DNA from: JAICWY01 sp964531205
GTDB lineage: Bacteria > Vulcanimicrobiota > Vulcanimicrobiia > Vulcanimicrobiales > Vulcanimicrobiaceae
Direction: 5' to 3'
DNA: 21,811 bases
NCBI GenBank assembly: GCA_964531205.1
Contig: CAZHGH010000054.1
Coordinates: 1 to 21,811 of the forward strand
Part shown: one piece after another, positions 1 through 7,624 of the stretch
How the letters are laid out: every line of letters starts with the position of its first letter
Numbering within the stretch: position 1 is the first letter of the stretch
Translations under genes and position numbers: made by a program
The notes under the pieces: model-generated
What the model was told of the DNA's origin: nothing
Seen by the model: only the letters and a program-made list of their open reading frames with translations
Database searches by the model: none

Positions 1-7
1 ACAACTG

Positions 8-454
8 TCAACCGAGAAGGCGCCGGAGGATGTCCCCCGCGGCGTCAAGCGTGTCTAGCTCGTCTGCACTCGCCTTCTTTAAGATGGCCTCGAAGCGCGC
101 CAGGCGGCGCTGACGTCCCTTTTGCAAGACCTGCTCGCCTTTGCGGGTAGCCCGCAGCACGACGGCACGCCGGTCCACGCCGGAAGGCGTTCTCACGACC
201 AAGCCCTGCGCCTCGAGTCCGGACACGATCTTGCTCATCGTCGCCGGAGTTACTTGTTCGGCGCAAGCGAGCTCCCCGAGCGAACATGGGCCGCCGAAGA
301 CGAGAACAGAGAGTGCGGAAAGGCGCGCAGGTCCGATGCCGCTCTCCGCGTCCGCCTCGCGCAGATACCGCAGCAAGTGGATCGCGATCGAATGCAAGCG
401 GTCAGCGACCGCGGCGCGCTTACTCGGCACCGTAAATCGAGAGCAAATGTCCAT
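8..454 (-). CDS. MarR-family transcriptional regulator
   Basis: A 148-residue winged-helix repressor of normal MarR length. The central helix-turn-helix region reads SLGELACAEQVTPATMSKIV (about residues 58-77), followed by the typical wing with a D-R-R turn (GVDRRAVVLRATRKG). The C-terminal helix would complete the dimer interface. It is downstream of a VOC-fold gene in the same operon. The ATG at 454 overlaps that gene by 35 bases; a GTG at 430, overlapping by only 11 bases, is an equally good start and would remove eight residues. The palindrome at 796-824 in front of the operon is its probable operator, so autoregulation is likely. The ligand cannot be read from sequence. The family assignment is secure; the regulon is inferred. 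Confidence 0.88.
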   Translation of the reverse strand: MDICSRFTVPSKRAAVADRLHSIAIHLLRYLREADAESGIGPARLSALSVLVFGGPCSLGELACAEQVTPATMSKIVSGLEAQGLVVRTPSGVDRRAVVLRATRKGEQVLQKGRQRRLARFEAILKKASADELDTLDAAGDILRRLLG

Positions 455-776
455 CCGGATCGCGGAAGTTCACGACCCAGTTGCCTTCATTCACCGGATG
501 AGGCTCGTTCGTAAAGGTGACGCCGCGCTGTGAGAGCGATTCGAACGCCTGCGTGACACTTTTTGCGCTAAACACAAATTCAGCGCGTGCCGCGCCGTTG
601 GCTGCCGGCGGTCCTAACTCGCCGGAAAGGCCGAGCTGCGTTTCGCCGGTTTGGAAAAACGCGAAGTCTCCGAATCGGGCCGACAACTCGAGTCCGACTA
701 CGTCGCGATAAAATAGCAGCGAACGTTCCACGTTGCTGCATCCGAGCAAGACGTACCGAAGGCCATCAATCTGCAT
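420..776 (-). CDS. VOC-family (glyoxalase/bleomycin-resistance fold) protein
   Basis: A 118-residue single-domain protein with two beta-alpha-beta-beta-beta modules. The N-terminal half has the usual S-x-x-FYRDVVGLEL pattern (residues about 19-31). The C-terminal half ends in FRDPDGHLLSIYGAE, the family signature whose final acidic residue often binds metal. Members include glyoxalase I, dioxygenases and antibiotic-binding proteins; the substrate here is unknown. It is the first gene of a two-gene operon with a MarR repressor, an arrangement usual for small detoxification enzymes induced by their substrate. A GGGAG ribosome-binding site lies about eight bases before the ATG. Fold call is firm; specific function is not. 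Confidence 0.85.
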   Translation of the reverse strand: MQIDGLRYVLLGCSNVERSLLFYRDVVGLELSARFGDFAFFQTGETQLGLSGELGPPAANGAARAEFVFSAKSVTQAFESLSQRGVTFTNEPHPVNEGNWVVNFRDPDGHLLSIYGAE

Positions 777-795
777 AACGGTTCTCCCAATGACG

Positions 796-824
796 CTATA
801 GTTAGTTAGGCTAACTAACTATAG
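796..824. promoter_or_regulatory. 29-bp palindromic operator of the VOC-marR operon
   Basis: Two perfect 14-base arms, CTATAGTTAGTTAG and CTAACTAACTATAG, flank a single G. The palindrome starts 20 bases upstream of the VOC start codon and contains the -10 hexamer of the operon promoter. TTAG/CTAA dyads overlapping promoters are typical MarR-family operators. Binding by the MarR protein encoded at 8-454 is inferred from position and symmetry. Confidence 0.8.
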
Positions 825-847
825 TAAAAGCGCGCCGGACACGTCAA
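818..847 (-). promoter_or_regulatory. Promoter of the VOC-marR operon
   Basis: Read on the minus strand: -35 TTGACG (842-847), an 18-base spacer and -10 TATAGT (818-823). The -10 lies fully within the right arm of the palindrome at 796-824, so a bound repressor would block polymerase. No competing promoter of similar quality is seen nearby. The remaining sequence to 922 shows nothing else I can name. Confidence 0.65.
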
Positions 848-922
848 GGCGCAGCCCTTCTGCCGAGCAGATGAGCGGCCGGTAGCGTCAGCATCCCGCG
901 CCAAGGGTACAGCTATTGCACA

Positions 923-1561
923 ATGGGAGAGACACTGTACAGCCTCGCCACCTACCTCGGCGATATGCTCGTCTTGGAGCAGCGCATTCGTGCGCCGGTC
1001 GGAACGCAATCCACCGATAGCGAGTTCGCACGTTTTTCCGGAGTCGAACCGCTGCTCGAACGTATCACGGCCTTATGCGACCGGCATATTTCTAATTTAA
1101 AAGACGCTTTAAGAGCACTCGGCGTGCACGAGTATTCCGCGGTTAGAACCGTCGGTTCCAACATCGAGGGACTGTTCGCGACCGCGATCGACATGCTGCC
1201 CGAAAGCAAAGTAGAGAAGGAGCTGCGCGACGATTACGCCGCGCTTGCACTTTGCACGTTCGCATATGGCATACTTCTGAGCGCTGCAAAGGCGCAGGGA
1301 AACGAATCGATCGCCGCGCTCGCGCAAGAGCATCTGCGAGATTACGCGCAAGCCGTCATGGAGATTAGCAACATCGTGCCGGCAATGGTTGTCGAAGAGT
1401 TGCGTTCTAACGGCATAGATGCGTCGAGCGACGCTATCGAACAAAGCCGCGCCGCCATTCACTCGGCGTGGCACATCGGGCCGCAAACGACAACCGGCTC
1501 GATTGGATCGGAAGCGGCGCTCAATCGCAGCGTTTCGCGATCGACGTATCCGACCGTGTAG
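923..1561 (+). CDS. Helical-bundle protein, possibly ferritin-like (DUF892-related)
   Basis: A 212-residue mostly alpha-helical protein without signal peptide or membrane segment. The helix pattern resembles the DUF892/YciE ferritin-like family: an N-terminal helix with LVLEQRI, a second helix containing DRHISNLKDALRALG, then a long pair of helices (about residues 100-155) including AQEHLRDYAQAVMEI. The third helix, YAALALCTFAYGILLSA, lacks the Glu and His ligands expected there, so the di-metal site may be lost. The last 40 residues look disordered. It stands alone on the plus strand, 39 bases before the antiporter gene. The ATG has no strong ribosome-binding site. The family link is from memory of topology only. 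Confidence 0.5.
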   Translation: MGETLYSLATYLGDMLVLEQRIRAPVGTQSTDSEFARFSGVEPLLERITALCDRHISNLKDALRALGVHEYSAVRTVGSNIEGLFATAIDMLPESKVEKELRDDYAALALCTFAYGILLSAAKAQGNESIAALAQEHLRDYAQAVMEISNIVPAMVVEELRSNGIDASSDAIEQSRAAIHSAWHIGPQTTTGSIGSEAALNRSVSRSTYPTV

Positions 1562-1600
1562 TACCAGGAGCCAAGCGGTTCGCGATGGGAAGAACGGGCG

Positions 1601-3169
1601 ATGAGCGGACCGCTGTTGCTGGTTATGGGCCTCGCCGCTACCATTGCGCTTACGGTACTGGCGCGGCGGATCCAGGTGCCGTATCCTATCGTGTTTATCG
1701 TAGCGGGTACGGTACTGGCGTTCGTGCCGGGTCTGCCGGCCGTCTCTATTTCGCCGGACTGGGTTTTCTTAGCGGTTCTGCCGCCGCTGCTGTTCGCCGC
1801 CGGTTGGAGTACGGACTGGCTTGTTTTCCGGTCCGCGTTACGGCCGATAATACAGCTCGCGATTGGTCTGGTGATCGTCACCACCTTAGCGGTCGCGTTT
1901 GTCACGCGGAAGATCTTTCCCGAGGTTAGCCTCGCATCGGCATTTGCGCTGGGTGCGATCGTCGCGCCCACAGATCCGATCGCCGCGACGGCAACGTTCC
2001 AACGGTTCACAATCCCGCGGCGGATCGTCGGCATCGTAGAAGGCGAGGGCCTCGTCAACGATGCGACTGCGCTGGTCATTTACGGCTATGCGGTCGCAGC
2101 AGCGAGCTCCGTGGCATTTTCTCTGCCGGCTGCCGCAGAGTCATTCGTCTTCGTTGCGGCAGGCGGCGTGATCGTCGGCTTGGCCGTCACATGGCTTGTC
2201 GAACGCGCTACGCGTACGCTTGCGCGTTACGATCTCAACGATTCGACCATCGATAATATGCTGATCATCGCGGCGCCGTACTTCGCCTACTTGACCGGAC
2301 AGGCAGCGCACGTCTCGGGCGTTCTGGCCGTTGTAATAGCGGGTATCGCGATCTCGCGCCGCTCCACGGTCCTCTACTCGCCGCAGACGCGTCTGATCGG
2401 CAGTAACGTGTGGAACCTGTGGATCTACGTTCTCAACGCGTATATGTTTTTGATCGTCGGGCTGCAACTGCGGACGTTCGTGCACGCCGGCTCGCGATTC
2501 TTTGCGCTTTTGCCTGCGGCGCTTGCGATTGCCGCAGTCGTAATCGTTGTGCGCATGGTGTGGGTGTTCCCGACCGCGTGGCTTGCGCGGATAGTTCCGA
2601 TCGTGCGGCGCACCGATCCGATGCCACCTTCAAGCGTCTTAACGCTGATCGGGTGGACCGGAATGCGAGGTGTGGTCTCGCTTGCGGCAGCACTTGCTCT
2701 GCCAAGCAATTTTCCGCATCGGGACGCCATCGTCTTTATCACCTTTGTGGTGATTTTCGTAACGCTTGTCGGTCAAGGCTTGACTCTCGATCCGCTGCTT
2801 AACATCTTACACTTGCCGGAGGACCCCGACGAACGTCAGCGTGAATTGGAAGTTCGCCTGAGCGCCCTCGACGTGGGATTGAAACGCATCAAAGAGATGC
2901 AAAATGAGGTTCAGGACCCGCACATTCAAAACGACCTCACGCGTTTGCGCGGCGAATACGAAACCCGTATCGCGCATTTGCGTGACCCGGAGGCTGGGCA
3001 CGATCACGGGCAGGCGACGAGCAGCGACATTCATACGTACGCCGAACGCGAAGCACTGCGCGCAGAACGCGACGCTGTTCTGGAGCTACGCGACAGTGGT
3101 GAAATTCCGGACGAAGCGTTCCGCCGGATTCAGTACGATTTGGACTTGGCGGAGTCGCGTTTGGTGTAG
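1601..3169 (+). CDS. CPA1-family Na+/H+ antiporter
   Basis: A 522-residue integral membrane protein, the usual size for bacterial CPA1 exchangers, with roughly twelve hydrophobic segments spanning residues 1-400. The two diagnostic motifs are present: APTDPIAA (about 122-129), with the ion-binding Asp, and EGEGLVNDATAL (about 147-158). The remaining C-terminal 120 residues are hydrophilic and helical (PEDPDERQRELEVRLSALDV onward) and should be cytoplasmic. The protein exchanges Na+ or a similar cation for H+ and helps control pH and sodium. The ATG follows a purine-rich GGGAAG about nine bases upstream. It may be co-transcribed with the gene 39 bases before it, and converges on the dehydrogenase gene at 3265. 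Ion selectivity cannot be read. Confidence 0.92.
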   Translation: MSGPLLLVMGLAATIALTVLARRIQVPYPIVFIVAGTVLAFVPGLPAVSISPDWVFLAVLPPLLFAAGWSTDWLVFRSALRPIIQLAIGLVIVTTLAVAFVTRKIFPEVSLASAFALGAIVAPTDPIAATATFQRFTIPRRIVGIVEGEGLVNDATALVIYGYAVAAASSVAFSLPAAAESFVFVAAGGVIVGLAVTWLVERATRTLARYDLNDSTIDNMLIIAAPYFAYLTGQAAHVSGVLAVVIAGIAISRRSTVLYSPQTRLIGSNVWNLWIYVLNAYMFLIVGLQLRTFVHAGSRFFALLPAALAIAAVVIVVRMVWVFPTAWLARIVPIVRRTDPMPPSSVLTLIGWTGMRGVVSLAAALALPSNFPHRDAIVFITFVVIFVTLVGQGLTLDPLLNILHLPEDPDERQRELEVRLSALDVGLKRIKEMQNEVQDPHIQNDLTRLRGEYETRIAHLRDPEAGHDHGQATSSDIHTYAEREALRAERDAVLELRDSGEIPDEAFRRIQYDLDLAESRLV

Positions 3170-3180
3170 CTACAGAACTG

Positions 3181-3261
3181 CGAGCGCTACGCGCTCGCCC
3201 CTCGACGGCACGAACGCATCGCGTTCGCTTTGCTCGGGGTCGTTCGATACCTCACGATGAC
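3181..3261. repeat. Convergent intergenic hairpins and dispersed repeat copy R1
   Basis: This 95-base gap between convergent genes holds two perfect hairpins, CGAGCGC-TAC-GCGCTCG (3181-3197) and CGAACGC-ATC-GCGTTCG (3211-3227). Overlapping the second, a 40-base element at 3222-3261 matches the reverse complement of 14278-14317 at 39 of 40 positions. No T-run follows either hairpin, so intrinsic termination is uncertain, but they may protect or terminate both transcripts. Confidence 0.75.
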
Positions 3262-3264
3262 TAA

Positions 3265-4278
3265 CTAATGAAAAAGTGAAGGTTCGAAGGTAACGATCGG
3301 CTTGATGATCCGCGAGTGGCGCAGAGCGTCGTAAGCGGCCGGCGCTTCTTCTAACGGATACTCAGTAGCACCAAGGCGTTGCGCGGTGACAATGCCGCGT
3401 TCGATCAGTGCGAGCGCTTCGCGCGTGTCTTGCGGGCCGCACGAGTAGCTCGTGACGACTTTCACGTCCCGAAAATACAAATCGTTCGGATCGAAAGTAA
3501 ACGGTACGCCGGGCTCGAGCGGGGTGAACATCACGACCGTTCCGCCCGGAGCGACCGCTGCAAAAGCGTTCCTGAGCGCATCCGGCGATCCGGGCCCGCA
3601 GATCACGACGTCGGCGCCGCTGAAGTTTTTGTCCGGATGCACGGCATCAAAGCCGAGCGTTTTTGCAAATGCGCGCCGCTCCGCCAAAAAGTCACTGCCC
3701 GTCACATCGGCGCCCAGCGAAAGCGCGACGAGCGCGTGCATCAGACCCATGACCCCGAGGCCGATGATGTACAGCCGTTGTGCAGGGTGCAGCCCACTGC
3801 GGCGCAGCGATTTCACCACGCACGCCAGCGGTTCGACGAGTGATCCATCGATGAACGGTACGCCGTCCGGTAATCGCAGCGTGTCTCCCGTATTTTCGCG
3901 CGGCACGCGGAAATATTCGGCTAATCCGCCGGGATCGATCGCGGTCCTGCGCCACGTACCGCATTGCACGTAATCTCCGCGCGCGCACAAGTCGCATTCG
4001 AAGCAAGGCGCATGATGATGCACGAACACGCGATCTCCTACGCGAAAATTCGTGACGCCCTCTCCGACGGCTGCGACAACGCCGGACGGTTCGTGACCCA
4101 ATACAAGCGGCGCTTTGCGGCGCACGTACCACGCCATGACATCGCCCGTACAGATCCCGCTCGCGCGCGTGTGCACGAGCAATTCGCCGGGACCGATTTG
4201 CGGCACGGGGCGCTGTTCGATGCGAATATCGTCGACGTCGTACAAAACCGCCGCGCGCATACTGCCGTTATTCGTCAT
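3265..4278 (-). CDS. Zinc-dependent medium-chain (MDR) dehydrogenase, canonical metal ligands
   Basis: A 337-residue NAD(P)-dependent alcohol/polyol dehydrogenase of the medium-chain family. Catalytic zinc ligands are visible: C43 in SGICTGD, H62 and E63 in LGHEPSG. The structural zinc loop has all four cysteines, C92, C95, C98 and C106 (PCFECDLCARGDYVQC). The nucleotide-binding fold carries GLGVMG near residue 173. The order GICTGD differs from the usual GICGTD. It is the last gene of the ribD operon and overlaps the preceding dehydrogenase by four bases (ATGA), which implies translational coupling. Sorbitol, threonine and other secondary-alcohol dehydrogenases share this pattern, so the substrate is unknown. 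Confidence 0.88.
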   Translation of the reverse strand: MTNNGSMRAAVLYDVDDIRIEQRPVPQIGPGELLVHTRASGICTGDVMAWYVRRKAPLVLGHEPSGVVAAVGEGVTNFRVGDRVFVHHHAPCFECDLCARGDYVQCGTWRRTAIDPGGLAEYFRVPRENTGDTLRLPDGVPFIDGSLVEPLACVVKSLRRSGLHPAQRLYIIGLGVMGLMHALVALSLGADVTGSDFLAERRAFAKTLGFDAVHPDKNFSGADVVICGPGSPDALRNAFAAVAPGGTVVMFTPLEPGVPFTFDPNDLYFRDVKVVTSYSCGPQDTREALALIERGIVTAQRLGATEYPLEEAPAAYDALRHSRIIKPIVTFEPSLFH

Positions 4279-5306
4279 GGTTCCACCGCATATTTGATGC
4301 CTTCACCGCGATCGAGGCGCTCGAATACGTCCGCGATCTCCGTAAGCGGTACAGTTGCCGTTACCAGTGGACGCGGATCGATATCGCCGTGCGAAAGAAA
4401 TTCATAAGCTCGCTTCACGGCATGCGTCGTGAAATGGAAGGGGCTCATGAGCCGCACTTCATCGTAATGCATACGTGCCGATGAAAAACAGACACGCGCG
4501 CTCGCCGGCAAGCCGCCGAAGAACGATACGGTGCCACCGCGGCGAACCAAGTCGGGCGCGGTCTCCCACACGATCTGCTGACCTGTCGACTCGATCAACG
4601 CATCCGCGCCTCGCCGTTCCGTAAGATCGTAAATCACTTCGGCGACGTCGGCGACGTGCGCGTTGACTACGTACTGCACGCCGAAATCACGCGCGATCGC
4701 TAGCCGATCGTCGTGACGCCCGACGAGTATTGTCCGCGCGCCGCGCTTTACCAACAGCGCCGCATGCAGCAGGCCGAAGCCGCCGTCACCCATGACGACG
4801 ACCGTGCTTCCGGGCTGCTCGTTCAAGTATTCCAACGAATGCACTACGCACGAGAGCGGTTCGAGAAACGCCGCGCTAATGTACGGCAAGTCGCCGGGCT
4901 TGGGATAGCAATTTCGCTCGACGATGTGCGAGGGTATCTCAATGTACTCTGCGTACGCGCCCAAAATCTTCGTCGACATCACCGATTCGCAGAGCTCTTC
5001 CTGTCCGTGCAGACACCACCAGCACGTACCGTCGGGCGCGGAGTGCACGCTCATGACCGCATCGCCAACGGCAAATTTTGTAACGCCTTTGCCGACGGCT
5101 GCAACGTCACCGGAAAACTCGTGGCCGAAGGGCGTCGGCATCGGCATTTGCGGATGTCCGCGCCGCCAGGCCTTCAAATCGGTACCATCGGTGAGCGCCG
5201 CGCGCACGCGCACGATAATGCTGCCGGGCGAAGGCTCCGGCGTCGGCATGTCGCGCAATTGGACGTGTTTGGGCTCGACGAGAATTGCGGACTTCACGAA
5301 ACGCAT
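4275..5306 (-). CDS. MDR-family dehydrogenase with altered zinc sites
   Basis: A 343-residue paralogue of the next gene with identical spacing of key positions. The catalytic Cys is replaced by Asp: ALTDGTDLK in place of the usual CGICGTDLH (D40), while H62 and E63 remain (GHEFSG). In the structural zinc loop the first Cys is also Asp (D92), with C95, C98 and C106 kept. A Rossmann glycine motif, GDGGFG, lies near residue 194. The frame stays open to an ATG at 5372, but that overlaps the thioesterase by 79 bases and adds non-family sequence. I prefer ATG 5306, or GTG 5297, which gives a four-base GTGA overlap. Asp may substitute as a zinc ligand, or the enzyme may work without zinc. Confidence 0.82.
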   Translation of the reverse strand: MRFVKSAILVEPKHVQLRDMPTPEPSPGSIIVRVRAALTDGTDLKAWRRGHPQMPMPTPFGHEFSGDVAAVGKGVTKFAVGDAVMSVHSAPDGTCWWCLHGQEELCESVMSTKILGAYAEYIEIPSHIVERNCYPKPGDLPYISAAFLEPLSCVVHSLEYLNEQPGSTVVVMGDGGFGLLHAALLVKRGARTILVGRHDDRLAIARDFGVQYVVNAHVADVAEVIYDLTERRGADALIESTGQQIVWETAPDLVRRGGTVSFFGGLPASARVCFSSARMHYDEVRLMSPFHFTTHAVKRAYEFLSHGDIDPRPLVTATVPLTEIADVFERLDRGEGIKYAVEP

Positions 5307-5740
5307 TCCAATAATGCAGCGCGCATATTCGGCGGCAACGGACGGCTCTTGAGCGAACGGCGATCGATGCACGCAACGGTGAGATAAAAAACTGCACCCG
5401 CTTCACCGGTTCGCTCGTTATGCACGATTGTTTGCCATTTGATCGACGATCCGCCGACGTGGCGAATGTGGGTGCGCAGCGTCAACCAATCGCCCATGAG
5501 CGCGGGGCTATGATAATCGGCCTCCACGTGCACGCGCGGCAGCCAAATATCGTACTCTTCGAATACGGAATTATACGGGAAACCCAGTTCGCCGAAGAAA
5601 TCCATCTCGGCGCGTTCGACTGCGCGTTGATATGCTGCAAAATACATGATGCCCGCAATATCGATGTCCGCCCATTGCACCATGACACGCGTTTCGAACA
5701 CGCGCGCGCCTGGAGGCGTCGTGTCTTTAAACCTCGTCAT
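5294..5740 (-). CDS. Hotdog-fold acyl-CoA thioesterase (YbgC/FadM-like)
   Basis: A protein of about 148 residues of the 4HBT hotdog superfamily. The segment WADIDIAGIMYFAAY matches the family pattern Y-x-x-D-x-D-x-x-G-x-x-Y-x-x-Y, in which the second Asp is catalytic in 4HBT-type enzymes, and is followed by the long central helix (QRAVERAEMDFFGELG). Such enzymes hydrolyse acyl-CoA or acyl-carrier thioesters in the cytoplasm. I chose the ATG at 5740, which overlaps the ribE stop region by 14 bases; the ATG at 5761 would overlap by 35. Its place between ribE and two dehydrogenases suggests co-expression rather than a role in riboflavin synthesis. Substrate unknown. Confidence 0.85.
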   Translation of the reverse strand: MTRFKDTTPPGARVFETRVMVQWADIDIAGIMYFAAYQRAVERAEMDFFGELGFPYNSVFEEYDIWLPRVHVEADYHSPALMGDWLTLRTHIRHVGGSSIKWQTIVHNERTGEAGAVFYLTVACIDRRSLKSRPLPPNMRAALLECVS

Positions 5741-6329
5741 GCATGGCGGCTTCAACCGCATATCGCGCGAGCGGGTCGACTTCGAGGTTCACGCGATCGC
5801 CGGCGCCGCGGCGTCCGAGGGTCGTTCGACGCAGCGTTTCGGGAATGAGCGCGAGTTCGAACCAGCCGCTGCCCGTGCGCGCGACAGTAACGCTGACGCC
5901 GTCGACGCTGATGAACGCTTTCTCAGGGACGTAACGCTGAAGTTGCGATGGAAGGGAAATGCGCATCCGTTCGCCTTGCCCTTCGGCAACGCGTGAAAGA
6001 ATCTCGCCGGTTGCGTCGACGTGACCGTATACGAAATGTCCGCCCATGCGATCGCCGACGCGGAGCGAGTATTCGATGTTCACCGCATCGCCTTCATGCA
6101 GTTCGCCCAAATTGGACCGCGCGAGCGTTTCGGGAATGACGTCAAAATCGATGACGTTGTGATCGACATCTGTTGCGGTGAGGCACACTCCGTTTACCGC
6201 AATCGAGTCCTTGACCTCAACTTCTTCTTCAGACGCGTTTTCGCAACGCAACCGCAGACGCACGCCGCCGCCTTCGAGTGGCGTAACGCGCTGCACCGTA
6301 CCGCTATATGAAATAAGTCCGCTAAACAT
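5727..6329 (-). CDS. ribE: Riboflavin synthase, alpha chain
   Basis: A 200-residue protein with the two tandem lumazine-binding barrels of riboflavin synthase, which dismutates two 6,7-dimethyl-8-ribityllumazine molecules into riboflavin. It begins MFSGLISYSGTV, the standard family start. Barrel 1 contains SIAVNGVCLTAT and the linker GGHFVYGHVD; barrel 2 contains ISVDGVSVTV and IPETLRRTTL. The ATG at 6329 overlaps the stop codon of ribD by eight bases (ATGTTTAG), so the two are translationally coupled. A single continuous reading frame from ribD into this gene exists only because of the 100-base N run and should not be read as a fusion. ribBA and ribH are not in this window. Confidence 0.93.
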   Translation of the reverse strand: MFSGLISYSGTVQRVTPLEGGGVRLRLRCENASEEEVEVKDSIAVNGVCLTATDVDHNVIDFDVIPETLARSNLGELHEGDAVNIEYSLRVGDRMGGHFVYGHVDATGEILSRVAEGQGERMRISLPSQLQRYVPEKAFISVDGVSVTVARTGSGWFELALIPETLRRTTLGRRGAGDRVNLEVDPLARYAVEAAMHDEV

Positions 6330-7574
6330 CGGGTTCGAAACGTCCTGAGATAAGCAAATCCGCGCCCAATCGTTCGACGCCGTCGAATCGAAGGCCCCGC
6401 ATGGCGGCAAGATTACCTTCGGCAAGCACCGGTACCGCTTGCGCGGTACGCAGCAGNNNNNNNNNNNNNNNNNNNNNNNNNNNNNNNNNNNNNNNNNNNN
6501 NNNNNNNNNNNNNNNNNNNNNNNNNNNNNNNNNNNNNNNNNNNNNNNNNNNNNNNNTGGCGGCAAGATTACCTTCGGCAAGCACCGGTACCGCTTGCGCG
6601 GTACGCAGCAGCCGCGGAGCGACGAGCCAGACCAACCGATCCACCAGGCGGTACTGCAGCAGTTGCCCGGCCATCGTGGGACCGCCCTCGCAGAGCAGAC
6701 TTGTGATGCCGTGTGCGTACAGCGCTTGCAATGCTTTTGGAATGTCGAGATGCGTTGCGGTATCGTCACCTACAAGTAGCACGTCCGCGACCGAACGCAG
6801 GTTGGCGAATTTTTGAGCTGCACCGGCCGGTGCCAGTACGATCGTTTGCGCGTAGCCGTCTTGCGGCGCTAAGACGTTGCTCGATGCATCGACGGTATCG
6901 GATTCACACAGAACGACGCGCACGTACTCGCGCAAGCGATGGTGCGGCGGACGCACGGTGAGCTGCGGATTATCGACGCGTACCGTTCCGGCTCCGACGC
7001 CTACTGCGTCATGCAAAATCCGCAACTCGCGCACATACTCGCGAGCCTCGTCGCCGGTCAACCATTCTTGGCGGCCGGGTTTCGATGCGATGTAGCCGTC
7101 CATCGACATGGCCATCTTCAACGTGACGTACGGACGCATCGATCGAATCGCGCGCGCAAAGGGTTCGACGATCGCTCGAGCGCGTTCGTCGTCTGCGACT
7201 TCGACGGCGATGCCCCGACTACGAAGGAGGCCGACGCCGCCGCTATCTGTTTTTGGATTCGGATCCAGCGTTCCGATTACAACGCGTGCGATGCCCGCTT
7301 CCGCGACCGCATTCGCGCATGGCGGCGTTCGTCCAAAATGAGCGCATGGCTCGAGCGAAACATAGAGTGTCGCTCCGCGCGCCCGGTCACCGGCCATGCG
7401 AAGCGCATGCACTTCGGCATGCGGCTCGCCCGCACGGTGATGATAGCCCTCGCCTGCGACCTCGCCATCGCGCACGACAACCGCACCGACAGCCGGATTC
7501 GGCGATGTATTGCCGGCACCGCGCTCGGCGAGCTCGTACGCGCGTTCGAGGTAAAGACGATCCAGCGCCCTCAT
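6322..7574 (-). CDS. ribD: Bifunctional riboflavin deaminase/reductase RibD (interrupted by assembly gap)
   Basis: Catalyses the deaminase and reductase steps of riboflavin synthesis. The N-terminal deaminase domain has NTSPNPAVGAVVV, the zinc/proton-shuttle motif H52-A-E54, and PCAHFGRTPPC with C77 and C86. The reductase domain starts near MAMSMDGYIAS and includes LLCEGGPTMAG. The frame is broken by 100 N at 6457-6556 inside a duplicated 55-base sequence. Removing the N run and one copy gives a continuous 365-residue protein ending RFEPDV with TAG at 6324-6322, the normal RibD length. It heads the operon. The upstream gap to the divergent gene is only 50 bases, with no room for an FMN riboswitch. 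Confidence 0.93.
6402..6611. repeat. 55-bp direct duplication flanking the N run (contig-end overlap)
   Basis: Copies at 6402-6456 and 6557-6611 are identical at all 55 bases and abut the N run on each side. Both encode the same RibD segment (AQAVPVLAEGNL on the minus strand). A length of 55 is a common assembler k-mer size, which fits two contigs ending at the same k-mer. This is an artefact, not a biological repeat. Confidence 0.93.
6457..6556. other. Assembly gap of 100 N
   Basis: Exactly 100 unspecified bases, the conventional placeholder for a gap of unknown size. The 55 bases on its left (6402-6456) and right (6557-6611) are identical, so the two contigs overlap and no sequence is likely to be missing. 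The real locus should be about 155 bases shorter than shown. Confidence 0.97.
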
Positions 7575-7624
7575 GCTGCGCGTATTTACAGCCCTCTTTA
7601 AGTTTCCATTTTTACCATCGCGTT

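Noticed and set aside
3170..3264. Intrinsic terminators for the convergent antiporter and dehydrogenase genes
   Set aside because: The hairpins are strong but lack T-runs on either strand, so they are reported as repeats rather than terminators.
5307..5372. N-terminal extension of the altered MDR dehydrogenase
   Set aside because: It overlaps the thioesterase coding region by 79 bases and has no family similarity; ATG 5306 or GTG 5297 fits better.
5727..7574. One 615-codon reading frame suggesting a RibD-RibE fusion protein
   Set aside because: It exists only because 100 N plus a duplicated 55-base contig end shift the frame; collapsing them restores separate genes with a normal stop and start.
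7253..7624. N-terminal extension of the beta-propeller protein
   Set aside because: The extension lies antisense to ribD and is rich in Arg and His like other shadow frames; a clear signal peptide starts at ATG 7625.
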